DNA of 64,000 nucleotides from Pleurotus djamor (GCA_029747585.1 JAPEVF010000097.1:1-64000); one strand, 5' to 3'. Shown: positions 1 to 11,090, counted from the first letter of the stretch. Notes: generated by a model from the letters alone, not told the origin. Numbers and translations are program-made.

Positions 1-290
1 AAAAGAGAAGTGTGAAATGAAAATCGCGTCGAGAACGACACGGTTTTCTCAGGAAAAGAGTGGCGTACTGATTCGCTAGTTGGGTGGGAGAGTGTAACGA
101 GAGGATGGATTGAAGAACCTGTATGTAAAACGCGAAGATGGAGGAGAGAGAACTAAAGAGGGTGGGCGTGTTGGAAGTGCGGAAGTAGAAAGGAAAGACT
201 CGAAATGGAAATGAACGGCATGTGATGTGGGGAAAAGGGGAAAGGGGGAAAGGAGGAGGTTTCGGGTACAAACTGAGGGGAACCCTCACA
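1..290 (-). repeat. LTR copy (3' LTR of the minus-strand element, truncated)
   Basis: Identical to 3825-4114. The repeat ends at the CACA at 287-290, after which the two copies diverge (TCTCCCGG here, GTTTAGG at the other copy). The start is lost beyond the window edge, so the LTR is longer than 290 bp. Confidence 0.85.
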
Positions 291-617
291 TCTCCCGGTA
301 ACAAAAAGATGTTGACCCTCCGTGGTCAACCTACTATATCTGCGAAGCGATCAAAAAGATGAAAAGACGTCGAATAGAGCAATGACAAGAATAGAAATGG
401 AATACGCGAGAGCAAGAGTAGCAAGACGATAGCAGAAGAAAAAGAGACATGGAATATGGTGGATGAGTATGGCAAGAAGGGCGCGAAGAGGGGCNAACAT
501 AGTGCAGGCAGTGCGAGGGCGGGAATAGAGTGGATGTGAGATTGTGGCGGGGGCATTCGCAGTGGAACATTTTATATTTCTTCTTTCGGGGTATGGTGGA
601 CTCGGTGAGCGGATTCA

Positions 618-2354
618 TCAACAGCGTAGATCTTTGACTTTGCCCATCTGAATAGCATCTTTGAGCTGAGCAAAACGAGCCGATAACGATGGTGATCGCG
701 GCGACGGCGGCGAGCATGGGTTGAGTTGGTTGCGGGAAGACATATTTTGTGTTTGGAATCGAAGCACCGCGGCGGCGGGATCGTTATCGAGTTCAGAGAC
801 GACAGCAGAGGCATCGGCGGGTGTCGAAGGAGCTGGTGATGGTGATCGTGATACGTTTGATGCGGGATCAATAGCGGAAGTCAAGGGAGCTGCTGACGGC
901 GACAATTCTGATGATGATGAAGTCGAGGTCGAAGTACTAGACAGAGGGGAAGAAGCTTGCGTCGGCAGTTTCGATGATGATGCACAAGCGGGCGACGATG
1001 GACGACAATCTTCTCGTGATAATTTTGGTGATGATGGACTCGGAGTCTCGGCAAGAATGGTCGGCAACAATGCATGAGCTAGCGGTGACGTTGCTGGTGA
1101 TGAGGTTAAAGTAGATACGCTGGGCTGAGGGGAGAAAGACGGCGTTGGTGATGGATGAGTTACGATGATTGAATCGTTTGGCATTGATAGAGGTACTAGT
1201 GGTAATAAGTTCGGTAGTGATGTTATAGGCGAGATGCTAAACAGAGTCGGAGGAGATGATGTCGATGGCAATGGGGACACAGGACGGGAGGAGATAGAGA
1301 AGTCGAGGGGAAGATGATGGTAACGGCGCCAGTTTTCAATTTGCTCTTTGAACGACTTGCCGGGAATTGCGCAAGTAATTTCTTGACCATTCGGAAACGT
1401 GTATCTTTGACGATCGTTGACGTAGACCCAGCCGAGCTGATGCATAACTTGAAATGACGGACAATGATGGCGCGATGTGTGACTAGGCTCTTGACAGAAG
1501 CCACAACGGGTCGGTTGGTTCGTGTAAGGGGGAGGAGCAGTGCGAGGAGCGAAGACGTAACGTGAAGGTGACGAGGATGGCGCGGATGCTGACAGAGATG
1601 TATTTTGTGCTCGAAGAAATGTGACAAGGACTTGCTGGAATGCATCGGATATGAACTGAGTAAGGGTGGCAATGGTTTCTTGTTGCGTTTTATTGATCAT
1701 ATCTTGAATAGTGGCAGCGTCGAGCAAATGTGGCGAAGGAGTTAGCGGTTGCGAGGATGATGACGTCGGCGTTTCGGTATGGATGGAGCTATTGGTCTCG
1801 AAGGCGGAAGTGGTGAGTTCGTGGATGTAATCGGCGGGGTAGAGTCGACCAGGATAATGGAATGGTTTCAATTTGAAGATAGCTGCGTGAATCTTTTGCT
1901 GAGTAGGAGTGTCGAAGGCGGAGATGTAAAGCTTCTTGAGTTCTTGTTCGAAGATGAGATTGCGGTCTTGGAGGTACGATGCGATGGCGATGAATTCAGC
2001 ATGAAACAGGTCGAAGTCTTCTTTTAGGCGTGCGGTCGGAATACTTTGTGATCGGTTACGGCATAGAGTTTCGAGGCTTGATACGGAATAGCAGGGATCG
2101 TCGGCAGGTTCGGGGGGAAGGTTTTCAACGGCGGCTCGGAAGGCGGACCAGTCTCTATCCATTGATTGCGGCAGTCTATCCCATAGTCTCTGAGTCTTCA
2201 TATCGACGGCGTAACGCGTGACGCATCCTATCTTGTCCATGTCGTCGAAGTAGCCAGCGGCAACGGCGTAGGCTTCAAATTCGTCGAAAAAACGGGGAAG
2301 ATCCTGAGGTTGACCCGAGAATCGAGGAAGGGACGGGATGTGTACGGCGGCCAT
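618..2354 (-). CDS. Gag-like polyprotein with zinc knuckle
   Basis: A 578-residue ORF starting at an ATG and lying inside the LTR element. The N-terminal ~200 residues look like a retroelement Gag capsid region: FSGQPQDLPRFFDEFEAY, a RLWDRLP stretch, and a conserved helix-rich layout. Near residue 284 is a knuckle of the form C-x2-C-x4-H-x5-C, slightly longer than the usual CCHC spacing (C-x2-C-x4-H-x4-C). The remaining ~200 residues are Ser/Pro/Thr-rich low complexity. Its likely role is RNA packaging and particle assembly for the element. There is no stop-codon readthrough or frameshift into a pol frame, because downstream DNA runs directly into the 3' LTR. Codon use reflects a GATGATGATG-type skew unlike the neighbouring genes. 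Confidence is good for Gag and low for any host function. Confidence 0.75.
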   Translation of the reverse strand: MAAVHIPSLPRFSGQPQDLPRFFDEFEAYAVAAGYFDDMDKIGCVTRYAVDMKTQRLWDRLPQSMDRDWSAFRAAVENLPPEPADDPCYSVSSLETLCRNRSQSIPTARLKEDFDLFHAEFIAIASYLQDRNLIFEQELKKLYISAFDTPTQQKIHAAIFKLKPFHYPGRLYPADYIHELTTSAFETNSSIHTETPTSSSSQPLTPSPHLLDAATIQDMINKTQQETIATLTQFISDAFQQVLVTFLRAQNTSLSASAPSSSPSRYVFAPRTAPPPYTNQPTRCGFCQEPSHTSRHHCPSFQVMHQLGWVYVNDRQRYTFPNGQEITCAIPGKSFKEQIENWRRYHHLPLDFSISSRPVSPLPSTSSPPTLFSISPITSLPNLLPLVPLSMPNDSIIVTHPSPTPSFSPQPSVSTLTSSPATSPLAHALLPTILAETPSPSSPKLSREDCRPSSPACASSSKLPTQASSPLSSTSTSTSSSSELSPSAAPLTSAIDPASNVSRSPSPAPSTPADASAVVSELDNDPAAAVLRFQTQNMSSRNQLNPCSPPSPRSPSLSARFAQLKDAIQMGKVKDLRC

Positions 2355-2951
2355 GGCGGATATCGAGTGATGCGTGTGAGAGGATCGAGGAGAGCGTGGG
2401 TGAATGAGAATGAGTAGGCGTGTGGGAAGGATAGAAACAATAGTCTTGATGCGATCGGCGGCTTTCCGGTCGGTTTTCCTTTAGCGGTAGGAGAGGTAGC
2501 GGTTGTCGGTGAGGAGGAAGAGGGAGTACAAGGAGGAGAAGGATGGGATGACGAGGATGTGAAGGGGAAGGCGTATGAATGGAAGGGCAAGTGTAACGGA
2601 GGCACAAAGTGATCGAAGATATATCTAAAAGAGGTGATGATCGAGAAGCGGAGTGATCGAAGGAAATATATCTGCGAAGGGGTCGAAAACGGACAAAGAT
2701 GATGCGGTAAATGTAACTATAGCAGTGACGAGAAGAGCAGGGGGATCAGAGCGGTAGGAAAGGAAGAACTGCGGGAACAGTAGCAAGGATGAATCGACGA
2801 TAGAAACAATATCTGCGAATGTGAGTAGCTGTGAAGAGTTGAAATGTCACGGACGTCGCGGTGACAGAGGGAACAAATATGAAGATAGCGTTGAATCTGA
2901 GACTGTGACGAGAGAGATACGAGGACGCGAAGAGGTTGTAACAGCAGAGTA

Positions 2952-3108
2952 GACAGGGACGGAGCCCTATGATCGAAAGCACGATGAGATGACACAGAAC
3001 AGACAGGGACGGAGCCCTAACGATGAGAAGAGGAGGAACAGACAGGGACGGAACCCTAAAATCGACGGCGCGATGAGATGAAACGGAAAAGACGGGGATG
3101 GAACCCTA
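2952..3108 (-). repeat. Four short repeats in the retroelement leader
   Basis: The core GACAGGGACGGAGCCCTA and close variants start at 2952, 3002, 3041 and 3091, 39-50 bp apart. Each core can pair with itself (AGGG with CCCT). They lie between the 5' LTR and gag on the minus strand, in the untranslated leader, where packaging or dimerisation signals are usually found. That role is inference. Confidence 0.6.
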
Positions 3109-3730
3109 GAATCGATAGCACGATGAAGCGAAGAGGAAAGGATAAACGCGAGATCGAAGATAGAAAGCGATAGGTAATGATGAAAGATGACGGCAAGGGA
3201 CGAAAGGAGAAGGGAAAAAGAGGATCGTGAAGTCACGAAAGAGGAAGTGTGAGAGATCTGGGACAGAAAAAACCAGCCCCCTCGCGGTGGGCTCCAGGTG
3301 TGATGTTAAAGGGGGGGTGTTGCAATGCGAGTTGGTCGCCTCCGGCTGACCAGTGGGCTATATCTTCTCTAGATCTCGGAGAGTGGTGGTGGTGGTGGTG
3401 ATGTGGTGTAGTGGTGGTATGTCCCTTGCGAAACGGCACAGAGGCAGTAGAAGGCGGCAGAGTCAGAGCAGAGAGAGTCGAAGTCGGTGGCGGTGGCGGT
3501 CAGTCAATGTCAGATAGTCGAAGTCAATAAATCGGTTAATCGGTCGGTCAAAGAGTCGATGTCGAAGTCGAAGTCGGTAGCGAGAGCGAAGGCGAATAGT
3601 CGTGAAGTCGGATGAAACGGCGAAGAAAATGCTAGGAAATGAGAGCGAAAATGAAAGAAAGGCCTCGGACAATGAAAGATGGGGAAAATGAGCTCGTAGA
3701 TTGCTAAGCTACTGCTGTAGGGAACACATG

Positions 3731-3742
3731 AGGTATTTATAC
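3731..3742 (-). promoter_or_regulatory. TATA-like box of the LTR promoter
   Basis: The minus strand reads GTATAAATACCT inside the 5' LTR region, a good TATA element for the retroelement transcript. Confidence 0.5.
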
Positions 3743-4114
3743 TAGAAGAGAGAGTGTATGAAGTTGGTAGTTTGAAAAATGAAAAGAGGGTGGATGTGCG
3801 AAGGTACGAAGATAGAACAGNAAAAAAAGAGAAGTGTGAAATGAAAATCGCGTCGAGAACGACACGGTTTTCTCAGGAAAAGAGTGGCGTACTGATTCGC
3901 TAGTTGGGTGGGAGAGTGTAACGAGAGGATGGATTGAAGAACCTGTATGTAAAACGCGAAGATGGAGGAGAGAGAACTAAAGAGGGTGGGCGTGTTGGAA
4001 GTGCGGAAGTAGAAAGGAAAGACTCGAAATGGAAATGAACGGCATGTGATGTGGGGAAAAGGGGAAAGGGGGAAAGGAGGAGGTTTCGGGTACAAACTGA
4101 GGGGAACCCTCACA
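3731..4114 (-). repeat. LTR copy (5' LTR of the minus-strand element, upstream limit uncertain)
   Basis: 3825-4114 is identical to bases 1-290. The sequence before 3825 has no counterpart inside the window, so the inner LTR edge cannot be placed. Because the TATA-like box at 3731-3742 must lie in U3, the LTR probably continues to somewhere between 3650 and 3730. It ends at 4114 and is followed directly by host sequence GTTTAGGTTGG. Confidence 0.75.
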
Positions 4115-5446
4115 GTTTAGGTTGGACCTCCTTAAGCACAAGCCTCAGGTCATCGACCTATTGGCCCAGTGCGGTACACTTCCCATCCAGGCTTGGTACC
4201 CGGAGAATCAACACGACTCTATCGCTTGTGAAGCCCTCTCGCTGCTTTTCATGAATTCCGTGGACCATGTCTCTGGAATTCCTATCCGCCTGAAGGACTC
4301 TCTTCAAGTCGAGGACGACGCAGAACATGATGCTTTCAATGAATCCTTAGAGATTCTCTTTTCGCGTGACAACTGGGTGGAACTCCTCGTCAATATATGG
4401 AAAAGACTAGACGACGAAAAATTGGAAGATGTTGCTCGGTTCGTGAATCATCAGATATACTGCTAACCCTGAAGTTCCAGACTAACTCCCCATATAGTAT
4501 GTTCAAGAGAGTGACAAAGGATCATATTCCTACGAAGACCCCCGACGAAATGTCGTTTAACTGCGTGTTCGAGTATCGAGGTAAGAACCCGAGGTGCATA
4601 CTCTAGATGCTCCTTCTCAATGAGGACGTCTTCACAGGGATATCAAGAACATGTGTCCTACGAGTGATTGCACTCGCCACTTACACGTCTAATCCAGCAT
4701 TGATATCTAATGCAGACCTCTTCGCTCTTCTTCGACTAGCCTACTTGGGGTGCCAACGGACACGCGCAGCAAAGCCAGTCGAATTGTTCACTTCTCAACA
4801 AGACCTCTGGGCCAACCTTGAAATCCGATACGACATCATGCGCGATCCCCTCTACTCGGTTTCATTGCCCGTCTCGACCGAGCCCGTTCAAGTAGTTCCT
4901 CAGATGCTTGTCATGGCTCCTATTGCCCTAGTTCGGATTTTGACCCTGATTGCCCAACGTGGTCTTCTGGACAAGATTCCTCACTGGCGGAAGCTGCCTG
5001 AGGGCTGCTCAAAGTCGGTTTCCCTCGTGCAAGTGATGCAAATGACCGGTCTCTCAGTCGTGGAGAAGTCTCTCAAGGCCGCCATGAAAGCCGTTGCACC
5101 TCGGAGGGAGATGGGAACCAAGTTCATGAAGGAAGGAAATCTTGACTGGGCAGCCTCCACGTACGCATCCTCAGCCGAGCTTGCTGCGGCTATCCTAGCC
5201 TTTGACGAGGCCACCGACGGGAAATGGTCCCATCATCTCGCCGGTGCACGGGAGGAAATCGTCAAATCTTTGGGGAACGCCTCTGAGATGGCTTTCCAAC
5301 GAAGGAAGTATCGCCGAGCGCTCCGTTTTGCTACAGGGGCCGTCTCGATAGCCGAAGCTGCACCCTCGTCCAAGCCCATCAATCCAGCTCTCGTGATGAA
5401 AAATAAACGTCGAATGGAAGCCAGTAGTGCGCAAATGAAGGCTTAG
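4115..5446 (+). CDS. Hypothetical protein, 5' end interrupted by the LTR element
   Basis: Coding sequence begins directly at the LTR junction with no start codon in view. Three exons can be followed: 4115-4438, 4498-4564 and 4607-5446. The first intron (4439-4497, 59 nt, GTTCGT...ATATAG) joins in phase. The second (4565-4606, 42 nt) has a weak GTGTTC donor and keeps the frame. The C-terminal ~100 residues read like a TPR-type helical repeat (a GNLDWAASTYASSAELAAAI stretch, then KYRRALRFATGAV). I do not recognise the family. The first exon is also helix-rich. Either the gene is a relic cut by the retroelement, or the element sits in an intron or upstream exon. An alternative reading is that the 840-nt ORF from ATG 4607 is a complete short gene. 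Confidence 0.55.
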
Positions 5447-5738
5447 CAGTCGATAAGTGCTACCTTATCGTGTTTCGTGGGTTTCAAGATTGCCGCGTCT
5501 GCCCGTGCACGGGTCGCATCCCTGATTCAACATTTCCTTATCGTGTACTTGTGCCATCCTAACTTTATTTCACCCAATCAACGCCTTTTCTCCGTCTTTG
5601 ATGCATGGCTACAACGTTTCACGTCCCTTCTTCCCAGACACAATAGTATTCGCGGCTATGAGCACGTCGTATTCCAAGGATAAATAGCTTGGACCCATTT
5701 GACTTAGGTTCGACGTGTATCCACCCAAGTCTTCCTTC

Positions 5739-7020
5739 ATGTCTCCCAACCTCCCCGACCTCGTCATCCGTGGAGTAAGTCTTTCTGATCTCCGTATCTC
5801 AGACTAGTATCGGGATGTTCAAATGTATCTTCAGGTGACTCCAGATATTTGGACGTTTTCGAGGTGGGTTATCTTGACGAGCCACATGCCAAAGTTGCCT
5901 CACGCGTTTTATAGACCTTTCCCGCGATTTGGTTTCTTGCCATGGGGTGGCCGCTCAACAGCAATTAAGCTGTCATCTGGAGATGTCTGGGTTCTCGCGT
6001 CCACTCCTCTCACCGACGATACGAAGGAAACCATAGATAAACTCGGACCAGTAAAGTGAGCTTCTATCATTCCTTTCCCAAGTTCTTCTCGTCTGATCCA
6101 CTCCCATCCCAGGTGGATTATGGGAGCGGATGCAGTACATCACCTCTTTCTCGGTAGGCGACTCTTATCCTCTTGGTGTGAGCGTCAGTTCAAGGGCCAT
6201 CTAGCGGAATACAAGGCAGCGTACCCAGATGCGAAGGTTATAGGGGTCGAGCCGTTGGTTGCGAAGAAGAAGGCCGAAGGTCTCGTACTGGATGGAGGTA
6301 AGCATTGAATATCGACCGACGATCAGGTTCACTTTACGCCACAAAATCTTTTTACAGCTTACGGTGCTGACCCTCCTGAAACTTTGTACGGGTTTGAGGA
6401 CGAAGTACGCATTCGTCTTTGATGTTGCCCAGCTTCTATCCTAACCGAAAATTCCACAGATAAAAGCTTGGTAAGAACATAAGAAACAAGGAACCCCAGC
6501 CTCCCTCAACACAAATGTAAGCTATTTTTCAGGGTATGTCAGTAAAGACGTCGCATGGCTCCATGTCGCCTCCAAAACCCTGATACAAGCCGACTTGTTA
6601 TTTAACCTCCCTGGTAACGAGCAAGTACGTATAATCTTCGCCTTAACCTTTCAATGTTGCTCACCCCAATGTAAGTACTCGAAAACGAAAACGTCTCCTA
6701 AGATCCCAATCCTCGGAAAGTTGGATCCATACGGCGGCCTGCAAAAGAAATTCCTGTGGGGACAGGGTAAGGACAAGGAGTGAGTTCAAAAACCATAAAT
6801 ATTAGAATCGTGTCTCTGACTTCTACTTGCCTAGGGCCATGAAGCGCGACGCACGCACGGTCGCTGACTGGGATTTCGAGCGAATCATCATGTGTCATGG
6901 GGTGAAGCCTCTCTATGTGATGCATATTATGTCGCCGGACTGATTTACTCTATCCAGGACGTCATAGAGAATGAGGGAAAGAAGGCTTGGACTACAGCCT
7001 ACAGTAGGTATCTGTCATAG
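5739..7020 (+). CDS. DUF4336 domain protein
   Basis: A multi-exon gene starting MSPNLPDLVIRG at 5739. Intron 1 is 5775-5834 (60 nt), and at least five further introns are visible, with GT donors and AG acceptors that hold the frame. Telling stretches are WGGRSTAIKLSSGDVWVLAS, GADAVHHLFL, YPDAKVIGVE and, near the end, RTVADWDFERIIMCHGD. These match my memory of the DUF4336 family, which resembles a degenerate metallo-beta-lactamase fold (HHLFL, then CHGD). Function is unknown, and the protein is probably cytosolic since I see no signal peptide. It ends SRYLS-stop at 7018-7020. An in-frame stretch around 6155-6187 (RRLLSSWCERQ) reads like a short insertion compared with what I expect after the HHLFL motif. 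Confidence 0.75.
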
Positions 7021-7100
7021 CACAGCTCCTAAGTACCCCGTACTCCTATTCAACTAGCTGGCGATGGTCCCTGACAACATTCCCGTTTTTTTTTCTTATC

Positions 7101-8723
7101 ATGAACCACCACAACGACCCACCTCCAATTTTGCCTACACCCATACCCACCCAATCAGAGGCTGATTCTCGCCCGCCCATACTTCGAGAACAACTCAGAG
7201 CCGTCTCTAAAGCTCACAATGCGGAGTATGGCGCAACATCCAAGCTGCCTGCGGAGGTGCTTGTGCAAATTTTCGATCTTGTTCGACTAAGCCATCTGAG
7301 CTGCGACAACCACCCAGCAGAGAAGTTGAAACCGTTTTATACTTGGGCAGTAGAAGTTACCCATGTCTGCTCGGCCTGGCGCACAATAGCGCTCAATACG
7401 CCTACTTTGTGGAATTTTGCGCTCTTGATGCCCGTCGGATGTGCGACTGAAATCATGAAGCGGGTCAAGACCGCTCCCTTCGATATGGCGATCCCTGTTC
7501 TCCCCATAGAAGACGTCAACGACGCTGCCAATCCACATGTCTCTGCGATGAAGGCAGCCTTCGCTAAACCAGACCAGATGCGAGGCCTACATTTTTCCGT
7601 CAGTTCAGAGACCCCAATCCTTGTCTTCAAATTCCTCGAAGATCTCATTGGATCTTCGAAAATGCCCCGCCTCGCTATTATGACTATTGGAAGCGTCCCT
7701 GCGTGCTACATTCCAGATAGCTTCCTTGGAGGTCCTGGATGTGCCCCACAACTACAAAAGCTCATCCTAATGAACTGTACCGCCAACCTCAACACGCCAC
7801 GCTTTCGTCGTCTTCACGTTGTGGATATCTCCGTCGGCATGGAATCTGACGTGGCTCTCATGTCCGCAAACGAACTGCTTGCCGCAATTCGAGAGATGCC
7901 GGAACTCCTTGTGTTGCATCTCAAACATGTTGGCAAAGAAGATAGTGGCCAGATCCAGGTTTCCCCGTTTGAATTGGGAGAACTGTCGTCCCTTCGTATT
8001 GTGGATGTATGTCCTGCACTACTTCCAATTTTCAGAGTCATCAAGGCTCCCAAAATTTCCGTTGTCGAAGTCGCCATTGCTCCAGTCTTCGAGAATCACT
8101 CTGCAATCAACAATCTTGACGACGTTCAATACGTTTATTCCGTCGCGTCCCTGAACAAATCACGTCGACACGCTCTCACCCTCCTCAAAGAATATGATAC
8201 CGCGTCTATCAGTGTCTATCACACGGAAGTAGACGAACGAGGAGAAGTGGTGAAGGACTTGGAAGTGCGTGGGATGGAATTGAGCGTCGAATCAGTTTGG
8301 GACATCCTCCCGTTGGGTGAACTGTATTCGCTCTGCGTGCTGCTCGACCACGATGATTTACCTCCCCGAGTTCACCTCCTCAATGCGATTTCTTCCCTTT
8401 CCTCCTCCCCTCAGCTCGCGAACGTTGAGGTCCCCTATCTTACCTTCGTCACAAAAGACCACATGATGGACGCCTCAAAGTTTCCGGCCCTTATAAATCT
8501 CCAGCTTGACTGCATTTACCACAAACCGAAGAATAGTTCCCTTTGCAAACTGAGGAACTGGTTGATGCTCAGAGAGGCACGCGGTTACAAACGACTCAAG
8601 AGCCTGATTATCAAACGCTGCCCTCATTCCAAGCCCTCTATCATTCAAGCCCTCACGGAACTGGTAGATTGGTTTGAAGTTCAGGACGACCGTGCGCCCG
8701 ATGATGAAGATAATAACGCTTAG
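7101..8723 (+). CDS. F-box protein, single exon (type A)
   Basis: An uninterrupted 540-residue ORF from ATG 7101. The F-box-like segment lies at about residues 44-100: KLPAEVLVQIFDLVRLSHL, then VTHVCSAWRTIALNTPTLWN, the typical Agaricomycete pattern. The remaining ~430 residues alternate hydrophobic and polar stretches with leucine-rich repeats (LQKLILMNC, LLVLHLKHV, LINLQLDC) and probably form the substrate-binding solenoid. The family role is substrate recognition in SCF ubiquitin ligases via Skp1; the substrate is unknown. The C-terminus is acidic (DDRAPDDEDNNA). It is related in layout to the F-box genes at 9152-10868 and 13762-15504, but less close to them than they are to each other. 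Confidence 0.85.
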   Translation: MNHHNDPPPILPTPIPTQSEADSRPPILREQLRAVSKAHNAEYGATSKLPAEVLVQIFDLVRLSHLSCDNHPAEKLKPFYTWAVEVTHVCSAWRTIALNTPTLWNFALLMPVGCATEIMKRVKTAPFDMAIPVLPIEDVNDAANPHVSAMKAAFAKPDQMRGLHFSVSSETPILVFKFLEDLIGSSKMPRLAIMTIGSVPACYIPDSFLGGPGCAPQLQKLILMNCTANLNTPRFRRLHVVDISVGMESDVALMSANELLAAIREMPELLVLHLKHVGKEDSGQIQVSPFELGELSSLRIVDVCPALLPIFRVIKAPKISVVEVAIAPVFENHSAINNLDDVQYVYSVASLNKSRRHALTLLKEYDTASISVYHTEVDERGEVVKDLEVRGMELSVESVWDILPLGELYSLCVLLDHDDLPPRVHLLNAISSLSSSPQLANVEVPYLTFVTKDHMMDASKFPALINLQLDCIYHKPKNSSLCKLRNWLMLREARGYKRLKSLIIKRCPHSKPSIIQALTELVDWFEVQDDRAPDDEDNNA

Positions 8724-9151
8724 CGGGCATTGAGCCTATCCTCCATGGTTCCGTATCATAAGAGTGGACGTAATTCCAAGTACTCTATGCAGATTTATTG
8801 TTATCGTAATTATTCTAATACTTAGGTGTCCTGATCTTTACAAGTATCTCCACCGCATGCTCACAATATTCATCTGCCTAATCTCGCGAGTACAAGCACT
8901 TCGATGGCATTCGCTCCGAATGTCATACTCACAGGTCTGACAAATTGAGTATTGCGACACAAAGGGGGTCTTTCGGCCCGTACATTGTCCACAATCTTTT
9001 GCCATATCATTGAGAACGTTGTTGACGGTAGCTAGCTGGGAGACATCGATCAACTTTGAAATTGAAAACTCTATAGACTCAGTCAAGACTAAGGAGCCGA
9101 AAGAAACTCTAGAAAACATAGAGGACGTGATACATGAACCATGGAGGTGCA
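8724..9151. other. Intergenic, 428 bp between convergent F-box genes
   Basis: This holds the two 3' ends. An AT-rich stretch around 8800-8830 may carry polyadenylation signals. I see no further gene. Confidence 0.5.
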
Positions 9152-10868
9152 TCAGACAGACCACTTGCGCATAAATGCGCTTAATTTTAACGACACACGA
9201 AAGTCTCCCACCAATTTTCCAAGCATCTCTGTGATCCCGGCTCCGAGGTAGTGAACATTCACGATGGACAACGATTGAACCCGCTCGAGCCCTTCTTTCT
9301 CTCGCTCAACCAGCCAATCCTCCAACATCGAAAAGGTATGTTCCTCCGGCTGCCACGCGTAACAGTCCAATACCAGTTTCCGAAGGGCTGGGAATGCGGG
9401 ACCATTGCGCGCCGATAGGAAGGTTGGAATCGATTCGATGAATACCAGGTATGGAAAACTGAGAGTGGTGAGCTTCTCCATGTTGACCAGAGAAAACATC
9501 ATATTGGGAAGCGACACTCGTGGACGAGTAAAGCTCGAAAGACCGGCGTCGTAGTAGAGGGTGAAGTTACGTAGCTCTCCACTTGGGATGCCAGTCCAGA
9601 GGTTGTCGAGGTGATTACCTTGTATACTATCAATACGGNAGTGTTTTGACGAGCGTGTTGTCACTAGAACGGTATTGATTATGTTCTAACGTTAAGTATC
9701 CGTCGTGGTAGAAATCTCCATCTGCCGCTTTCTTTGGGATAGCAAGGTCGTGGATATATGCGTCCTCGCACATCGGAGAGGTGAAGTTAAATGAAGCGAA
9801 CGTATAAAGAGGTTCGATTTCTGTTGGATAGTGTAGAGCACAGTTTGAGAGGACAACTCGAGAGATCGCTGGCGCGCTGACGCAGCTCAAGTAGAAAACG
9901 GGTGTCGCACTGTTGTTTTGGATTTCCAGGCTACGCAAACGAGGAAACACGAAAGTGCGCAAGCCCCTCCGCCTGACGAAAGAGCGGGCATCGACACCGC
10001 CTCGGTAGTTGACTTGATACGTAACATTCTTCAACCACACGTCTTCAAGATTCGACAGGTATTCAATCATGTCGAAAATGACTAGCATGTTGCGATCACG
10101 ATCGCCATATCCAAATTCAACCTCGAGGGCACGGAGGAAGCGAAATCGAGGAGTCCTGAGATTAAGAGTGCAGTTGTTCAACACAAGCCGTTCGAGTTTC
10201 GGAACGCATGCAGGAGGGTCCAGAAGGTTCTCCGGCAGACACCAAGGCTTATAAGAAGCTGCCAGGCTAAGAGTAACGAGCGAAGGCAGAGAATACGTGT
10301 TCAACATGTCCCACAAGAGCTGCGTTGCCGTTTGGTAGTCATCTTTGAAAGATGGGACGGAGAGGTGGATAGAGCGAATTTTGTCAGGTCGGGCGAAAAC
10401 TGTCTGTATCGAGCTGCGAGGCCAAGGCGTGGCAAAAGATAAGTCGAATGGTACATCCTTAGCCCTCCGAAAGCATTCCTGAGCCCATTTATGCGACATT
10501 CCAAAGTTTGATGTCCAGAGCGTCGGGTTTGCAAGGGCGATTTCACGCCAGGACGAGCAAACGTGTGTGACCTCCGGAATCCATTGACAAAGCCCCAGAA
10601 ATGGCGTTTTTCCAAAGTGACCCCGCTCATCCGAGCACGGTGGTCGAGGCTTGCATTGGAACTGAACTTCCTGGAAAATCTTTGAGAGGATTTCTGGAGG
10701 TAAATTCGCCGCCGCGTTACATTTCAGACCAGCAGTAGGCGTGTCCCAGCAGCGAGGAAATTTAACGGTAGACATAAGTCCAGAGGAGACTGAGGGCCTG
10801 TTTACGCGGGACATGGTGGATGTCGCAGGTAGAGGAGGGTTGACCATGAAATTCCGCGAAAATATCAT
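9152..10868 (-). CDS. F-box protein (type A), frame broken by an N at 9639
   Basis: Two overlapping minus-strand ORFs (10868 to 9630, and 9664 to 9152) make one gene. The frame shift falls at the single N at 9639. If that N is not counted as a base, the reading becomes NTLVKTLRIDSIQG, which aligns with NLVRSLCIDNML in the paralogue at 13762. The F-box region reads NLPPEILSKIFQEVQFQ, then VTHVCSSWREIALANPTLW. Leucine-rich stretches follow. Total length is about 570 residues, matching its paralogue (580). The start could be ATG 10868 or a downstream ATG reading MSRVNRPSV. It probably acts as an SCF substrate adaptor with unknown target. The break is most likely an assembly mark rather than a true pseudogene. 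Confidence 0.8.
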
Positions 10869-11090
10869 ACAGGAGCGTTATCAGGGGCGAACCACAGACA
10901 CAACGGTGGAACTTCGAACTTTTGAACGGTTTCTATTGGATGTGTGTTCGTAAGGCTATAAATACAAGCAAAAAAGGCCGTGGAACGATGTTGAATGTCC
11001 CGAATGATACGTAAGTAGATGATCGTTGAATCTTTTACTCAAACCCAAGACGGACTGCCTAACCAGTCATACCCGCCTCTCTAAGACACC

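Larger units (their letters stand above)
1..4114 (-). mobile_element. Gag-only LTR retrotransposon (left end cut by window)
   Basis: Bases 1-290 recur at 3825-4114 as a direct repeat with no difference that I can see by eye. This defines two LTR copies around about 3.4 kb of internal DNA. Read on the minus strand, the LTR begins TGTGAGGG, in keeping with the TG...CA rule, and is preceded by a short purine-rich run (CGGGAGA) like a polypurine tract. The only long internal ORF is a gag-like protein (618-2354). No protease, reverse transcriptase, RNase H or integrase motif is visible, so the element should depend on a partner for mobility. Identical LTRs mean a recent insertion. The true outer edge of the left LTR and the target duplication lie outside the window. 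Confidence 0.85.

Noticed and set aside
721..1077. Plus-strand ORF of acidic repeats (GDGDRD-like)
   Set aside because: It is the antisense shadow of the Ser/Pro-rich tail of the gag ORF; the reverse-frame composition mirrors it.
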